This document shows, piece by piece, positions 54,848 through 64,000 of a DNA stretch of 64,000 nt. Every line of letters starts with the position of its first letter. Within the stretch, counting starts at the first letter, position 1. The DNA comes from Carnobacterium maltaromaticum DSM 20342 (GTDB taxonomy: Bacteria; Bacillota; Bacilli; Lactobacillales; Carnobacteriaceae). The stretch lies in the NCBI RefSeq assembly GCF_000744945.1, contig NZ_JQMX01000001.1, forward strand, positions 372,001 through 436,000, read 5' to 3'. The notes below the pieces were generated by a model. The model was not told where the DNA came from. It saw only the letters and a list, made by a program, of their open reading frames with translations, and did not search any database. The position numbers were made by a program, and so were the translations under genes.

Positions 54848-56119
54848 ATGGTAACAACGATTATCACATTTTTGATTGTTTTTAGTATTTTAGTAGTCGT
54901 ACATGAATACGGACATTACTATTTTGCTAAAAAATCGGGAATCCTCGTACGCGAATTCGCGATTGGATTTGGACCGAAAATTTTTTCTTATCGTAAAAAT
55001 GGAACAACCTATACGATTAGAATTTTACCAATTGGTGGCTATGTACGTATGGCTGGTTACGGGGAAGATGAAACCGAAATTAAACCCGGTATGCCGATTG
55101 GTTTAATTATTAATTCTGAAGGTATTGTGACAACGATTAATACCTCTAAGAAAACCCAATTGATGGAAGCTGTTCCAATGGAAGTCGTTTCAATTGATTT
55201 GGAAAAGGATTTACACGTTGAAGGATATCTAGCAGGAAATGAAGACGAGTTAGTTCGCTATCCTGTCTTACATGATGCGACTATTATTGAAGAAGACGGT
55301 ACAGAGGTTCAGATTGCTCCGATTGATGTTCAATTTCAATCTGCAAGCTTACCTAAACGAATGATGACAAACTTTGCAGGACCTATGAATAATTTTATTT
55401 TAGCAATTTTAGCCTTTACCGTGATTGCTTTTATGCAAGGCGGGGTTGTGAGTCATAGTACGCAATTAGGTGAGATAGCCTCTGACAGCGTAGCGGCTAA
55501 AGCTGGACTTGTTCAAGGCGATACTATTTTAGCAGTTGACGGAAAAAAAATGTCAGATTGGACAATGTTAGCAACAACGATTCAAGCTCATCCAGCCAAA
55601 GAAATTAAATTGGATGTTGAAACAAAAGCTGGCAAAAAAGAAACAATCAATGTAACACCTAAATCTGTAAAAGTTGAAGATAAAAAAATTGGTCAGATTG
55701 GAATTGGACCAGCAATTGATACTTCATTTGGAGCGAAGATTGCATACGGATTTACCCAAACATGGTTTATTATGGTTCAAATCGTAACAGTTTTAGGCTC
55801 TATTTTTACCAAAGGGTTTAATATTGGAATGTTCTCAGGTCCAGTAGGGATTTATGCAGCAACAGAGCAAGTCGTTCAAATTGGTTTTATGGGCGTGTTT
55901 AATTTCCTAGCTGTTTTGAGTATTAATTTAGGTATTGTTAATTTACTTCCCATACCAGCTTTAGATGGTGGAAAGTTATTGTTAAATATTATAGAAGGCA
56001 TCAGACGCAAACCTTTAGATCCAGATAAAGAAGGTATCATTACAATGGTTGGTTTTGGTTTAATGATGTTGTTGATGATTTTAGTGACTTGGAACGATAT
56101 CCAACGCTATTTCTTTTAG
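54848..56119 (+). CDS. rseP: RseP-family site-2 protease (RasP)
   Basis: A 423-residue intramembrane zinc metalloprotease. The HExxH site is VVHEYGHYYFAKKSG (18-32), and a PDZ domain spans about 205-280. The second metal motif, NLLPIPALDGGKLL, lies near residue 370. The region near 40-170 is somewhat longer than in Bacillus RasP, as in Lactobacillales Eep proteins. It cleaves anti-sigma factors and signal or pheromone peptides. It follows dxr by 13 bp and precedes proS. Confidence 0.92.
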   Translation: MVTTIITFLIVFSILVVVHEYGHYYFAKKSGILVREFAIGFGPKIFSYRKNGTTYTIRILPIGGYVRMAGYGEDETEIKPGMPIGLIINSEGIVTTINTSKKTQLMEAVPMEVVSIDLEKDLHVEGYLAGNEDELVRYPVLHDATIIEEDGTEVQIAPIDVQFQSASLPKRMMTNFAGPMNNFILAILAFTVIAFMQGGVVSHSTQLGEIASDSVAAKAGLVQGDTILAVDGKKMSDWTMLATTIQAHPAKEIKLDVETKAGKKETINVTPKSVKVEDKKIGQIGIGPAIDTSFGAKIAYGFTQTWFIMVQIVTVLGSIFTKGFNIGMFSGPVGIYAATEQVVQIGFMGVFNFLAVLSINLGIVNLLPIPALDGGKLLLNIIEGIRRKPLDPDKEGIITMVGFGLMMLLMILVTWNDIQRYFF

Positions 56120-56231
56120 TCTAGAAAGCTTATAATTAAGTAATGTAAAAGTCGAACCGCACATATTCTATCTTGTCTTTTAGAGTAAACTTTTGGAGAA
56201 GTCTGATAGAGGGATAGAATGAAGTGCATAA

Positions 56232-57950
<1,719 letters not shown>

Positions 57951-57981
57951 TAAAACTATGATACAATAATAGAAGTAAAAT

Positions 57982-58016
57982 CAGAAGGCACCTTTTTAGG
58001 AAGTGTGCCTTTTTTC
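57982..58016 (+). terminator. Terminator between proS and polC
   Basis: AGAAGGCAC pairs with GTGTGCCTT (one mismatch) around CTTTTTAGGAA, followed by TTTTTTC. polC then begins 52 bp downstream, so partial read-through or a local promoter is needed. Confidence 0.7.
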
Positions 58017-58067
58017 AAGTGTAAAGCAGGAAATACCGTCAAAGAATTATGACGAAAGGGGTATCCT

Positions 58068-61000
58068 ATGAGTTTAAGTCAAGAAGAATTATTTCAAAAA
58101 TTATTGGAGCAAATTAATTTGCATCAAGAATTAGACTACCAACCTTATTTTGAAAAAGCGAGTATACGTAAAGTAACAGTGCATAAACAGTCAAAGTTAT
58201 GGCATTTTGATTTTTATTTTCAAGATATTTTGCCATTTGAAATCTACCAAAATTTTTCAGAGAAATTGCAGATTGCTTTTCGTTCGATAGCCGCAATTTC
58301 TTTTTCTATTGAAACCGAAAATCCAGAATTAACGATTGAAAAATTAGAACATTATTGGCCAGAAGCGGTTAAGCGTAGTGGTGTTTCTTCACCAATTATC
58401 AATCAACTATTTCGCCAACAGTTACCTGTTCTGAATCTAAAAAAAGTGCAACTTTATGTTGAAAATGAAGTAGTTAAAGGTCATTTGACGAATCAGTACC
58501 TGCCTCCAGTTGAAGAGCACTATCAAAAACTCGGTTTTCCTAAATTTAGGATTGAACCTGTGATTGATGAAGAAGCGAATACTGCGAAATTGGCTGAATT
58601 TAAAGCTAAAAAAGAAGAAGCCGAGCAACTTTTAGCTGAACGTGCAGCGGATAATTTACAAAAAGCTGAAGAAGAAAGAAAACGTAATGGCGGTGACAAT
58701 AAAGTTGCCAATCTTCCAAAAGGAAAATTAGTCTTAGGAAGAGCAATCAATGATAAAGAAGAAATTAAGCCAATGGCTGAAATTATTGAAGAAGAACGTC
58801 GTGTGACAATTGAAGGATATGTCTTTGATGTAGAAGTGCGAGTATTGCGTTCCGAACGCCAAATCTTAATTTTAAAAATTACGGACTACACTTCATCTTT
58901 TGCGGTTAAAATGTTTTCGAATTCGCCAGAAGATGAGGCTGTCTTTGCAGCTTTGAAAAAAGGCATGTGGGTTCGAGCTAGAGGAGCCGTACAAGAAGAT
59001 AACTTTATGCGTGATTTAGTAATGAGCGCACGAGATATCACCGAAGTCAGTCGAGAGTTAAGAAAAGATAAAGCTGATGAAGATAAAAAACGAGTTGAAC
59101 TCCATTTGCACAGCAATATGAGCCAAATGGATGCAACAAACAATATTACCGATTTAGTTGAACAAGCAGCTAAATGGGGACATCCAGCAGTAGCTATTAC
59201 AGATCATAGTGGCGCACAATCTTTTCCAGATGCTTATCATGCCGGGAAGAAAAATGGGGTTAAGATTTTATATGGTATTGAAGCGAATATTGTCGATGAT
59301 GGTGTTCCAATTGCCTATAATCCAAAACATATTGCCTTAAGCGAAGCAACCTATGTTGTTTTTGATGTGGAGACAACCGGTCTTTCGGCAGTCTATGATA
59401 CGATTATTGAATTGGCTGCAGTAAAAATGTATAAAGGCAATATTATTGAAACTTTTGAACAGTTTATTGATCCAGGTCACCCGTTGTCCCAAACAACCAT
59501 TAATTTAACAGGAATTACTGATGATATGGTTCGTGGCTCAAAATCTGAAGAAGAAGTTTTACGCCTGTTTAAAGAGTTTTCTGGTGATGATATTTTAGTA
59601 GCCCATAATGCTAGTTTTGATATGGGATTCTTAAATACAAGCTATGGCAAATATGACATAGCAGAAGCCGAAAACCCAGTTATTGATACGTTAGAAATGT
59701 CACGTTTCTTACATCCGCAATTAAAAAGTCATCGTTTAAATACGTTAGCAAAACGCTATGGTGTAAATTTAGAACAGCATCACAGAGCCATTTATGATTC
59801 GGAATCAACGGGTCAATTATGCTGGATATTTATTAAAGAAGCTAGAGAAGAACATGATATGCATTATCATGATGAATTAAATATGCACATTGGTGAAGGG
59901 GATTCCTATAAACGAGCGCGACCTTTCCACGCCACTATTATAGCGACAACCCAAGACGGATTGAAAAATTTATTCAAACTTGTTTCGATGTCAATGGTCA
60001 ATTATTTTTATCGGACACCACGAATTCCAAGGTCAAAACTAACTGAATATCGTGAAGGACTTATTGTTGGATCTGCATGTAGCTCAGGCGAAGTTTTTGA
60101 AGCAATGATGCAGAAAGGCTACGATGAAGCAAAAAATCGTGCCAAATTTTATGACTATTTAGAAGTCATGCCTAAACCAGTCTATGCACCATTAATTGAG
60201 CGTGAACTAGTAAAAAGTGAAAAAGATTTAGAAGAAATTATTCGAAATATGGTACGAATGGGTGATGAATTAGGTAAGTTAGTAGTGGCAACTGGAAATG
60301 TTCATTATTTAAATCCAGAAGACTCCACTTATCGCAAGATTTTGATTCATTCTCAAGGTGGTGCTAATCCGCTTAATCGTAGTATTTTGCCAGAAGTTCA
60401 TTTTAGGACAACTGATGAGATGCTAAAAGAATTTAGCTTTTTAGGGAAAGAAATGGCTGAGCGAATCGTCGTGGAAAACACGCACAAAGTTGCAGATTTA
60501 GTCGCAGATGATATTACGCCAGTTAAAACAGATTTATATACACCTAAAATTGAAGGTTCTGAAGATGAAATTAGAAAATTAAGTTATGATGAAGCTCATC
60601 GATTATATGGCGAAGTGCTTCCCGAAATAGTTGAAAAACGGATTGAAAAAGAATTAAAAAGTATTATTGGAAATGGTTTCTCCGTAATTTATTTAATTTC
60701 CCAAAAACTAGTACACAAAAGTGTCAGCGAGGGCTATTTGGTTGGGTCACGTGGTTCCGTTGGGTCCAGTTTTGTTGCAACAATGACGGGAATTACCGAA
60801 GTAAATCCAATGCCACCTCATTATCGTTGTCCAGAATGTCAATATTCTGAGTTTTTCGAAGATGGCTCCGTTGGTTCAGGATATGACTTGCCAGAAAAAG
60901 CTTGTCCAAAATGTGGTGCTCGTTTGTTTAAAGACGGTCATGATATTCCCTTTGAAACCTTCTTAGGATTTCACGGCGATAAAGTCCCCGATATTGATTT

Positions 61001-62417
61001 AAACTTTTCGGGTGATTATCAAGCTAAAGCCCATGATTATACCAAAGTTTTATTTGGTGAAGATTATGTGTTCCGGGCTGGTACAATTGGAACGGTTGCC
61101 GATCGAACCGCCTATGGTTTTGTAAAAGGCTATGAACGAGATATGAATTTAAATTTCCGAGCAGCTGAAGTTGATCGCTTAGCTAAAGGCTCAACAGGCG
61201 TGAAACGAACAACTGGACAGCATCCTGGGGGAATTATTGTTATTCCTGATTATATGGATGTCTATGATTTCACACCGATTCAATTTCCGGCAGATGCCCA
61301 AGATTCTGAGTGGAAAACAACACATTTTGATTTCCATTCCATTCACGATAATGTTTTAAAACTTGATATTCTAGGTCACGATGATCCAACTGTGATTCGG
61401 ATGCTACAAGATTTATCAGGGATCGATCCAAAAACGATTCCAACAGACGATCCGGATGTAATGCAAATTTTTGGTGGGACTGAAATCTTAGGTGTGACTC
61501 CTAAGCAAATTGAATCAAATACTGGAACGCTTGGCATTCCTGAGTTTGGAACAAGATTTGTTCGAGGGATGTTGGAACAAACGAAGCCAACTACCTTTGC
61601 AGAGTTACTCCAAATCTCTGGGTTATCACATGGTACCGATGTTTGGTTAGGGAATGCCGAAGAGCTAATCCGAACAAAAGATATTCCGCTTTCTCAAGTA
61701 ATTGGTTGTCGGGATGATATTATGGTCTACTTGATTCATAATGGTTTAGATGATGGATTAGCCTTTAAAATCATGGAAAGTGTGCGTAAAGGTAAAGGAA
61801 TTCCAGAAGATTGGCAAAAATCAATGCGAGATGAAAAAATACCAACTTGGTATATTGATTCTTGCTTGAAAATTAAGTATATGTTCCCTAAAGCCCATGC
61901 GGCAGCATACGTTCTAATGGCTTTGCGAGTGGCATATTATAAAGTCCATTTCCCAATTCTTTACTATGCAGCGTTTCTATCAGTTCGTGCAGCTGATTTT
62001 GATTTAGTCGCAATGAGCCAAGGAAAAGAAGCGTTAAAAGCTAAAATGAAAGAAATAAATGATAAGGGCCTTGATGCCTCAACCAAAGAAAAGAATTTAC
62101 TAACAATACTAGAAATTTGTAATGAAATGGTTGAACGTGGCTTTGAAATTAAAATGATTGATCTATATAAATCAGATGCAAATGATTTTATTATCGAAGG
62201 CAACGCTTTAATTGCTCCTTTCAGAGCAGTACCAAGTTTGGGAGCCAATGTGGCGAAGCAAATTTGTATTGCCCGTGAAGAGAAGAAATTCTTATCTAAA
62301 GAAGATTTAGCGAAGCGTGGTAAAGTTTCTAAAACATTGATTGAGTATATGACTGAGAACAATGTTTTGAAAGACTTACCAGATGAAAATCAATTATCTT
62401 TATTTGATATGATGTAA
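58068..62417 (+). CDS. polC: DNA polymerase III alpha subunit, PolC type
   Basis: A 1449-residue Gram-positive replicative polymerase. An N-terminal domain and an OB fold (about 240-320) precede the PHP domain with [11 protein letters not shown] near 345. A DnaQ-type exonuclease is inserted at about 425-590, with FDVETTGLS and HNASFD. The palm region has [12 protein letters not shown], and a zinc-binding segment with two CxxC pairs, CPEC and CPKC, lies near 925-955. It copies the chromosome with proofreading. It ends at a terminator. Confidence 0.97.
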   Translation: MSLSQEELFQKLLEQINLHQELDYQPYFEKASIRKVTVHKQSKLWHFDFYFQDILPFEIYQNFSEKLQIAFRSIAAISFSIETENPELTIEKLEHYWPEAVKRSGVSSPIINQLFRQQLPVLNLKKVQLYVENEVVKGHLTNQYLPPVEEHYQKLGFPKFRIEPVIDEEANTAKLAEFKAKKEEAEQLLAERAADNLQKAEEERKRNGGDNKVANLPKGKLVLGRAINDKEEIKPMAEIIEEERRVTIEGYVFDVEVRVLRSERQILILKITDYTSSFAVKMFSNSPEDEAVFAALKKGMWVRARGAVQEDNFMRDLVMSARDITEVSRELRKDKADEDKKRVELHLHSNMSQMDATNNITDLVEQAAKWGHPAVAITDHSGAQSFPDAYHAGKKNGVKILYGIEANIVDDGVPIAYNPKHIALSEATYVVFDVETTGLSAVYDTIIELAAVKMYKGNIIETFEQFIDPGHPLSQTTINLTGITDDMVRGSKSEEEVLRLFKEFSGDDILVAHNASFDMGFLNTSYGKYDIAEAENPVIDTLEMSRFLHPQLKSHRLNTLAKRYGVNLEQHHRAIYDSESTGQLCWIFIKEAREEHDMHYHDELNMHIGEGDSYKRARPFHATIIATTQDGLKNLFKLVSMSMVNYFYRTPRIPRSKLTEYREGLIVGSACSSGEVFEAMMQKGYDEAKNRAKFYDYLEVMPKPVYAPLIERELVKSEKDLEEIIRNMVRMGDELGKLVVATGNVHYLNPEDSTYRKILIHSQGGANPLNRSILPEVHFRTTDEMLKEFSFLGKEMAERIVVENTHKVADLVADDITPVKTDLYTPKIEGSEDEIRKLSYDEAHRLYGEVLPEIVEKRIEKELKSIIGNGFSVIYLISQKLVHKSVSEGYLVGSRGSVGSSFVATMTGITEVNPMPPHYRCPECQYSEFFEDGSVGSGYDLPEKACPKCGARLFKDGHDIPFETFLGFHGDKVPDIDLNFSGDYQAKAHDYTKVLFGEDYVFRAGTIGTVADRTAYGFVKGYERDMNLNFRAAEVDRLAKGSTGVKRTTGQHPGGIIVIPDYMDVYDFTPIQFPADAQDSEWKTTHFDFHSIHDNVLKLDILGHDDPTVIRMLQDLSGIDPKTIPTDDPDVMQIFGGTEILGVTPKQIESNTGTLGIPEFGTRFVRGMLEQTKPTTFAELLQISGLSHGTDVWLGNAEELIRTKDIPLSQVIGCRDDIMVYLIHNGLDDGLAFKIMESVRKGKGIPEDWQKSMRDEKIPTWYIDSCLKIKYMFPKAHAAAYVLMALRVAYYKVHFPILYYAAFLSVRAADFDLVAMSQGKEALKAKMKEINDKGLDASTKEKNLLTILEICNEMVERGFEIKMIDLYKSDANDFIIEGNALIAPFRAVPSLGANVAKQICIAREEKKFLSKEDLAKRGKVSKTLIEYMTENNVLKDLPDENQLSLFDMM

Positions 62418-62464
62418 AAAAATAGGAACAAGCCGAATTATAGGCTTTGTTCCTATTTTTATTT
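62416..62464. terminator. Bidirectional terminator after polC
   Basis: AATAGGAACAA-GCC pairs with GGC-TTTGTTCCTATT around GAATTATA (one bulged T). A and T runs flank both sides. Confidence 0.8.
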
Positions 62465-62668
62465 TTAGTATGGATAATAGAAATAAATGAGAATTAATCC
62501 AATACTAACTAGTGGCAAACCAAAGTAGAGAAAGGGCAATGTTAAACCATCCCAGGCTTTTTTATTTAGAAAAGCACGCCAACGGTAGCACATTCCTGAT
62601 AAACTTAATGAAAAAGCACCTGTGAAAAAGACAATAATCCCACACATAAATAAAAAATCTTGATCCAT
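62465..62668 (-). CDS. small two-helix membrane protein of unknown function
   Basis: A 67-residue protein with two hydrophobic helices (about 5-25 and 45-65) and a central RWRAFLNKKAWDG loop. No family is recognised. The start is ATG 62668, about nine bases after AGGAGGA on the minus strand. A frame opening at 62686 overlaps that site. It stands alone, convergent with polC. A degenerate copy of the rod-hairpin element lies in front. Confidence 0.55.
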   Translation of the reverse strand: MDQDFLFMCGIIVFFTGAFSLSLSGMCYRWRAFLNKKAWDGLTLPFLYFGLPLVSIGLILIYFYYPY

Positions 62669-62689
62669 AAACGTTCCTCCTGACACTAA

Positions 62690-62790
62690 TTTTTTTAATC
62701 CAGTTTAGTCTGTTAATGAAAAATAAGGAGGTTTCATGTGGCGTGTTTTTGTCACCTCAACATTCATTTTATCAGCATTAAAAACAATCT
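62690..62790 (-). repeat. degenerate copy of the rod-hairpin element
   Basis: On the minus strand, TTGAGGTGACAAAAAC, GCCACATG and CTTATTTTTC match the centre of copy E2 (CGAGGTGACAAAAAGC, GTCACATC, CCTATTTTTC). The outer ends are poorly conserved. It lies just upstream of the small membrane gene, as the other copies lie upstream of theirs. Confidence 0.4.
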
Positions 62791-63046
62791 ACCATTGGAG
62801 TATCTAACAATCTTATAACAAAAATGTAAGGTACTTGATAGTGATAATAAGTATCTTTTAAAAGTTCTTATAAAGCATCTTGAAAGGATTCATTAAACAG
62901 AATAAATACACCCATGGCAAAAAAAATATGGACAAATAGCACTAAATAATTTTGTAATTAAATTAACTAAGAAAGTTGAGTTTTTTTATTTGATAGTAAA
63001 ACCTTTATTACACCACAAAATGATTCGATAAACTACCTGACTTTAG
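62791..63046. other. AT-rich intergenic stretch before the rimP promoter
   Basis: About 250 bp with no coding sequence or hairpin that I could support. The promoter of the minus-strand small membrane gene may lie at its left end. Confidence 0.35.
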
Positions 63047-63075
63047 TTGCAAACACTGTAAAAACGTGGTATTAT
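63047..63075 (+). promoter_or_regulatory. rimP-nusA operon promoter
   Basis: TTGCAA (63047-63052), a 17-bp spacer and an extended -10 TGG-TATTAT (63070-63075). Confidence 0.7.
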
Positions 63076-63101
63076 AGTTAATGTATTTAGATATCCTGTA
63101 G

Positions 63102-63129
63102 AGAGTGAGCGGCGACGCTCACTCTTTTT
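63102..63129 (+). terminator. attenuator hairpin in the rimP-nusA leader
   Basis: A perfect 10-bp stem, AGAGTGAGCG with CGCTCACTCT, closed by a GCGA tetraloop (GNRA type) and followed by TTTTTC. It lies about 20 bp after the expected transcription start and before rimP. NusA stimulates pausing and termination, so feedback attenuation by NusA is plausible. Confidence 0.75.
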
Positions 63130-63168
63130 CGGCAGTCAGGTGAAAAGTGTCTAAAGGAGGCGATGAGA

Positions 63169-63642
63169 TTGAGTAATGTGGTTGATACGGTCAAGACTAT
63201 TGTTCAACCAATCGTTGACGAATTTAATTTTGAATTGGTTGACGTGGAATTTGTAAAAGAAGGTAAAAGTTGGTTTTTAAGAATGTACATTGATAAGCCC
63301 GGTGGAATTGACATTGAAGACTGTGCGTTAGTGAGTGAAAAGATTAGTGAAAAAATGGATGCTATTAATCCAGATCCAATCCCTCAAGCGTATTTCTTAG
63401 AAGTTTCTTCTCCAGGAGCAGAAAGACCTTTGAAGAAAGAACAGGATTATCAAAATGCAGTTGGTTCTTATGTGAATATTTCATTGTATGAACCTGTTGA
63501 TGGCGAAAAAATGTATGAAGGCACTTTAGAAGAAGTGAATGAAGACAGTTTGATTTTAACAATTCGAATAAAAACTAGAGAGAAAAAGATGGAATTCGAT
63601 CGCAAGAAAATTGCGAAAGCAAGGTTAGCGATCAAGTTTTAA
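63169..63642 (+). CDS. rimP: ribosome maturation factor RimP
   Basis: A 157-residue RimP, the usual length. The N-terminal part has [18 protein letters not shown] and [13 protein letters not shown], and the C-terminal part has an SH3-like fold. It is needed for 30S subunit assembly. The start is taken as TTG 63169, eight bases after AAAGGAGG. ATG 63163, two codons earlier, lies only two bases from that site. nusA begins 33 bp after the stop. Confidence 0.93.
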   Translation: MSNVVDTVKTIVQPIVDEFNFELVDVEFVKEGKSWFLRMYIDKPGGIDIEDCALVSEKISEKMDAINPDPIPQAYFLEVSSPGAERPLKKEQDYQNAVGSYVNISLYEPVDGEKMYEGTLEEVNEDSLILTIRIKTREKKMEFDRKKIAKARLAIKF

Positions 63643-63675
63643 ATTTATGATACGTAGATAGGAGAGAAGTGAATT

Positions 63676-64000
63676 ATGAGCAAAGAAATGTTAAATGCTC
63701 TTGATGCTTTAGAAACAGAAAAAGGTATTGCAAAAGAAATCGTGATTGAAGCGTTGGAGGCTGCCTTAGTTTCTGCTTACAAACGGAATTATAGTCAAGC
63801 GCAAAATGTTGAAGTCGAGTTTGATATGAAAAAGGGAAATATCCACGTTTATGCCGTTAAAGAAGTCGTTGAAGTTGTTTTTGATTCTCGTTTAGAAGTG
63901 AGTATTGAAGATGCTTTAGAGCTCAACAAAGCATATGAAATTGGCGATAAAATCCGTTTTGAAGTAACTCCTAAAGACTTTGGACGTATTGCTGCACAGA
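63676..64000 (+). CDS. nusA: transcription termination/antitermination factor NusA (5-prime part)
   Basis: The first 108 codons are in the window and the gene runs off its end. It begins MSKEMLNALDALETEKGIAK, the typical NusA N-terminal domain that contacts RNA polymerase, with LEAALVSAYKRNY next. ATG 63676 follows GGAGAGAAG. The rimP-nusA order and spacing are those of most bacteria. Confidence 0.93.
   Translation, partial: MSKEMLNALDALETEKGIAKEIVIEALEAALVSAYKRNYSQAQNVEVEFDMKKGNIHVYAVKEVVEVVFDSRLEVSIEDALELNKAYEIGDKIRFEVTPKDFGRIAAQ

Overview
The window is one continuous stretch of a low-GC Gram-positive (Firmicutes) chromosome. PolC-type DNA polymerase, LexA/YnzC linked to transketolase and YneF, T-box control, CcpA-like sites, an FPQTG-type sortase substrate and many extended -10 promoters point to Lactobacillales. 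Gene content (AmiS/UreI channel, Dxr of the MEP pathway, CstR-type regulator) fits Carnobacteriaceae, perhaps Carnobacterium. That genus call is inference; no rRNA or tRNA gene was seen.

Layout. 1-2.3 kb: end of an ABC transporter operon with a YtrA-type GntR regulator and a DUF1648 membrane protein. 2.4-3.2 kb: a methyltransferase. 3.2-5.8 kb: an autoregulated sulfane-sulfur operon (rhodanese, CoA-disulfide reductase-rhodanese fusion, rhodanese, CsoR/CstR-type repressor) behind a promoter covered by two CstR-like operators. 5.9-10.5 kb: nucleotidyltransferase, membrane-anchored cyclophilin, MupG-type muramidase, a serine-rich sortase substrate and a ChbG-type deacetylase. 10.6-21.3 kb: obg, an OatA-like O-acetyltransferase, rnz, an SDR, LapA-like protein, AmiS/UreI channel, ElaA-like acetyltransferase, recJ and apt. 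21.3-25.1 kb: DUF2798 protein behind an attenuator, a frameshifted sunset-domain secreted protein, a small membrane protein, lexA and ynzC. 25.6-33.7 kb: transketolase (frameshifted here), yneF, an ABC exporter pair, an Old Yellow Enzyme and plsC. 33.9-42.5 kb: sbcDC, an SNF2/SWIM helicase and a DUF2785 protein. 42.5-47.5 kb: a HAD hydrolase, an OppA lipoprotein under a T-box (probably methionine), pepT and a GNAT protein. 47.5-62.4 kb: rpsB-tsf-pyrH-frr-uppS-cdsA-dxr-rseP-proS-polC, the translation/envelope cluster seen in many Bacilli. 63.1-64 kb: rimP and the start of nusA behind an intrinsic hairpin.

The main non-coding finding is a family of about 120-bp intergenic elements. It occurs upstream of lapA, the 23.8 kb membrane gene, the Old Yellow Enzyme gene and cdsA (in tandem there). 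It is usually oriented with the downstream gene, folds into a rod-shaped hairpin and shows compensatory base changes. Degenerate or deleted copies lie at about 33.05 and 62.7 kb. Two genes (transketolase and the sunset-domain protein) each appear to have lost one A in a homopolymer, which raises the possibility of sequencing indels.
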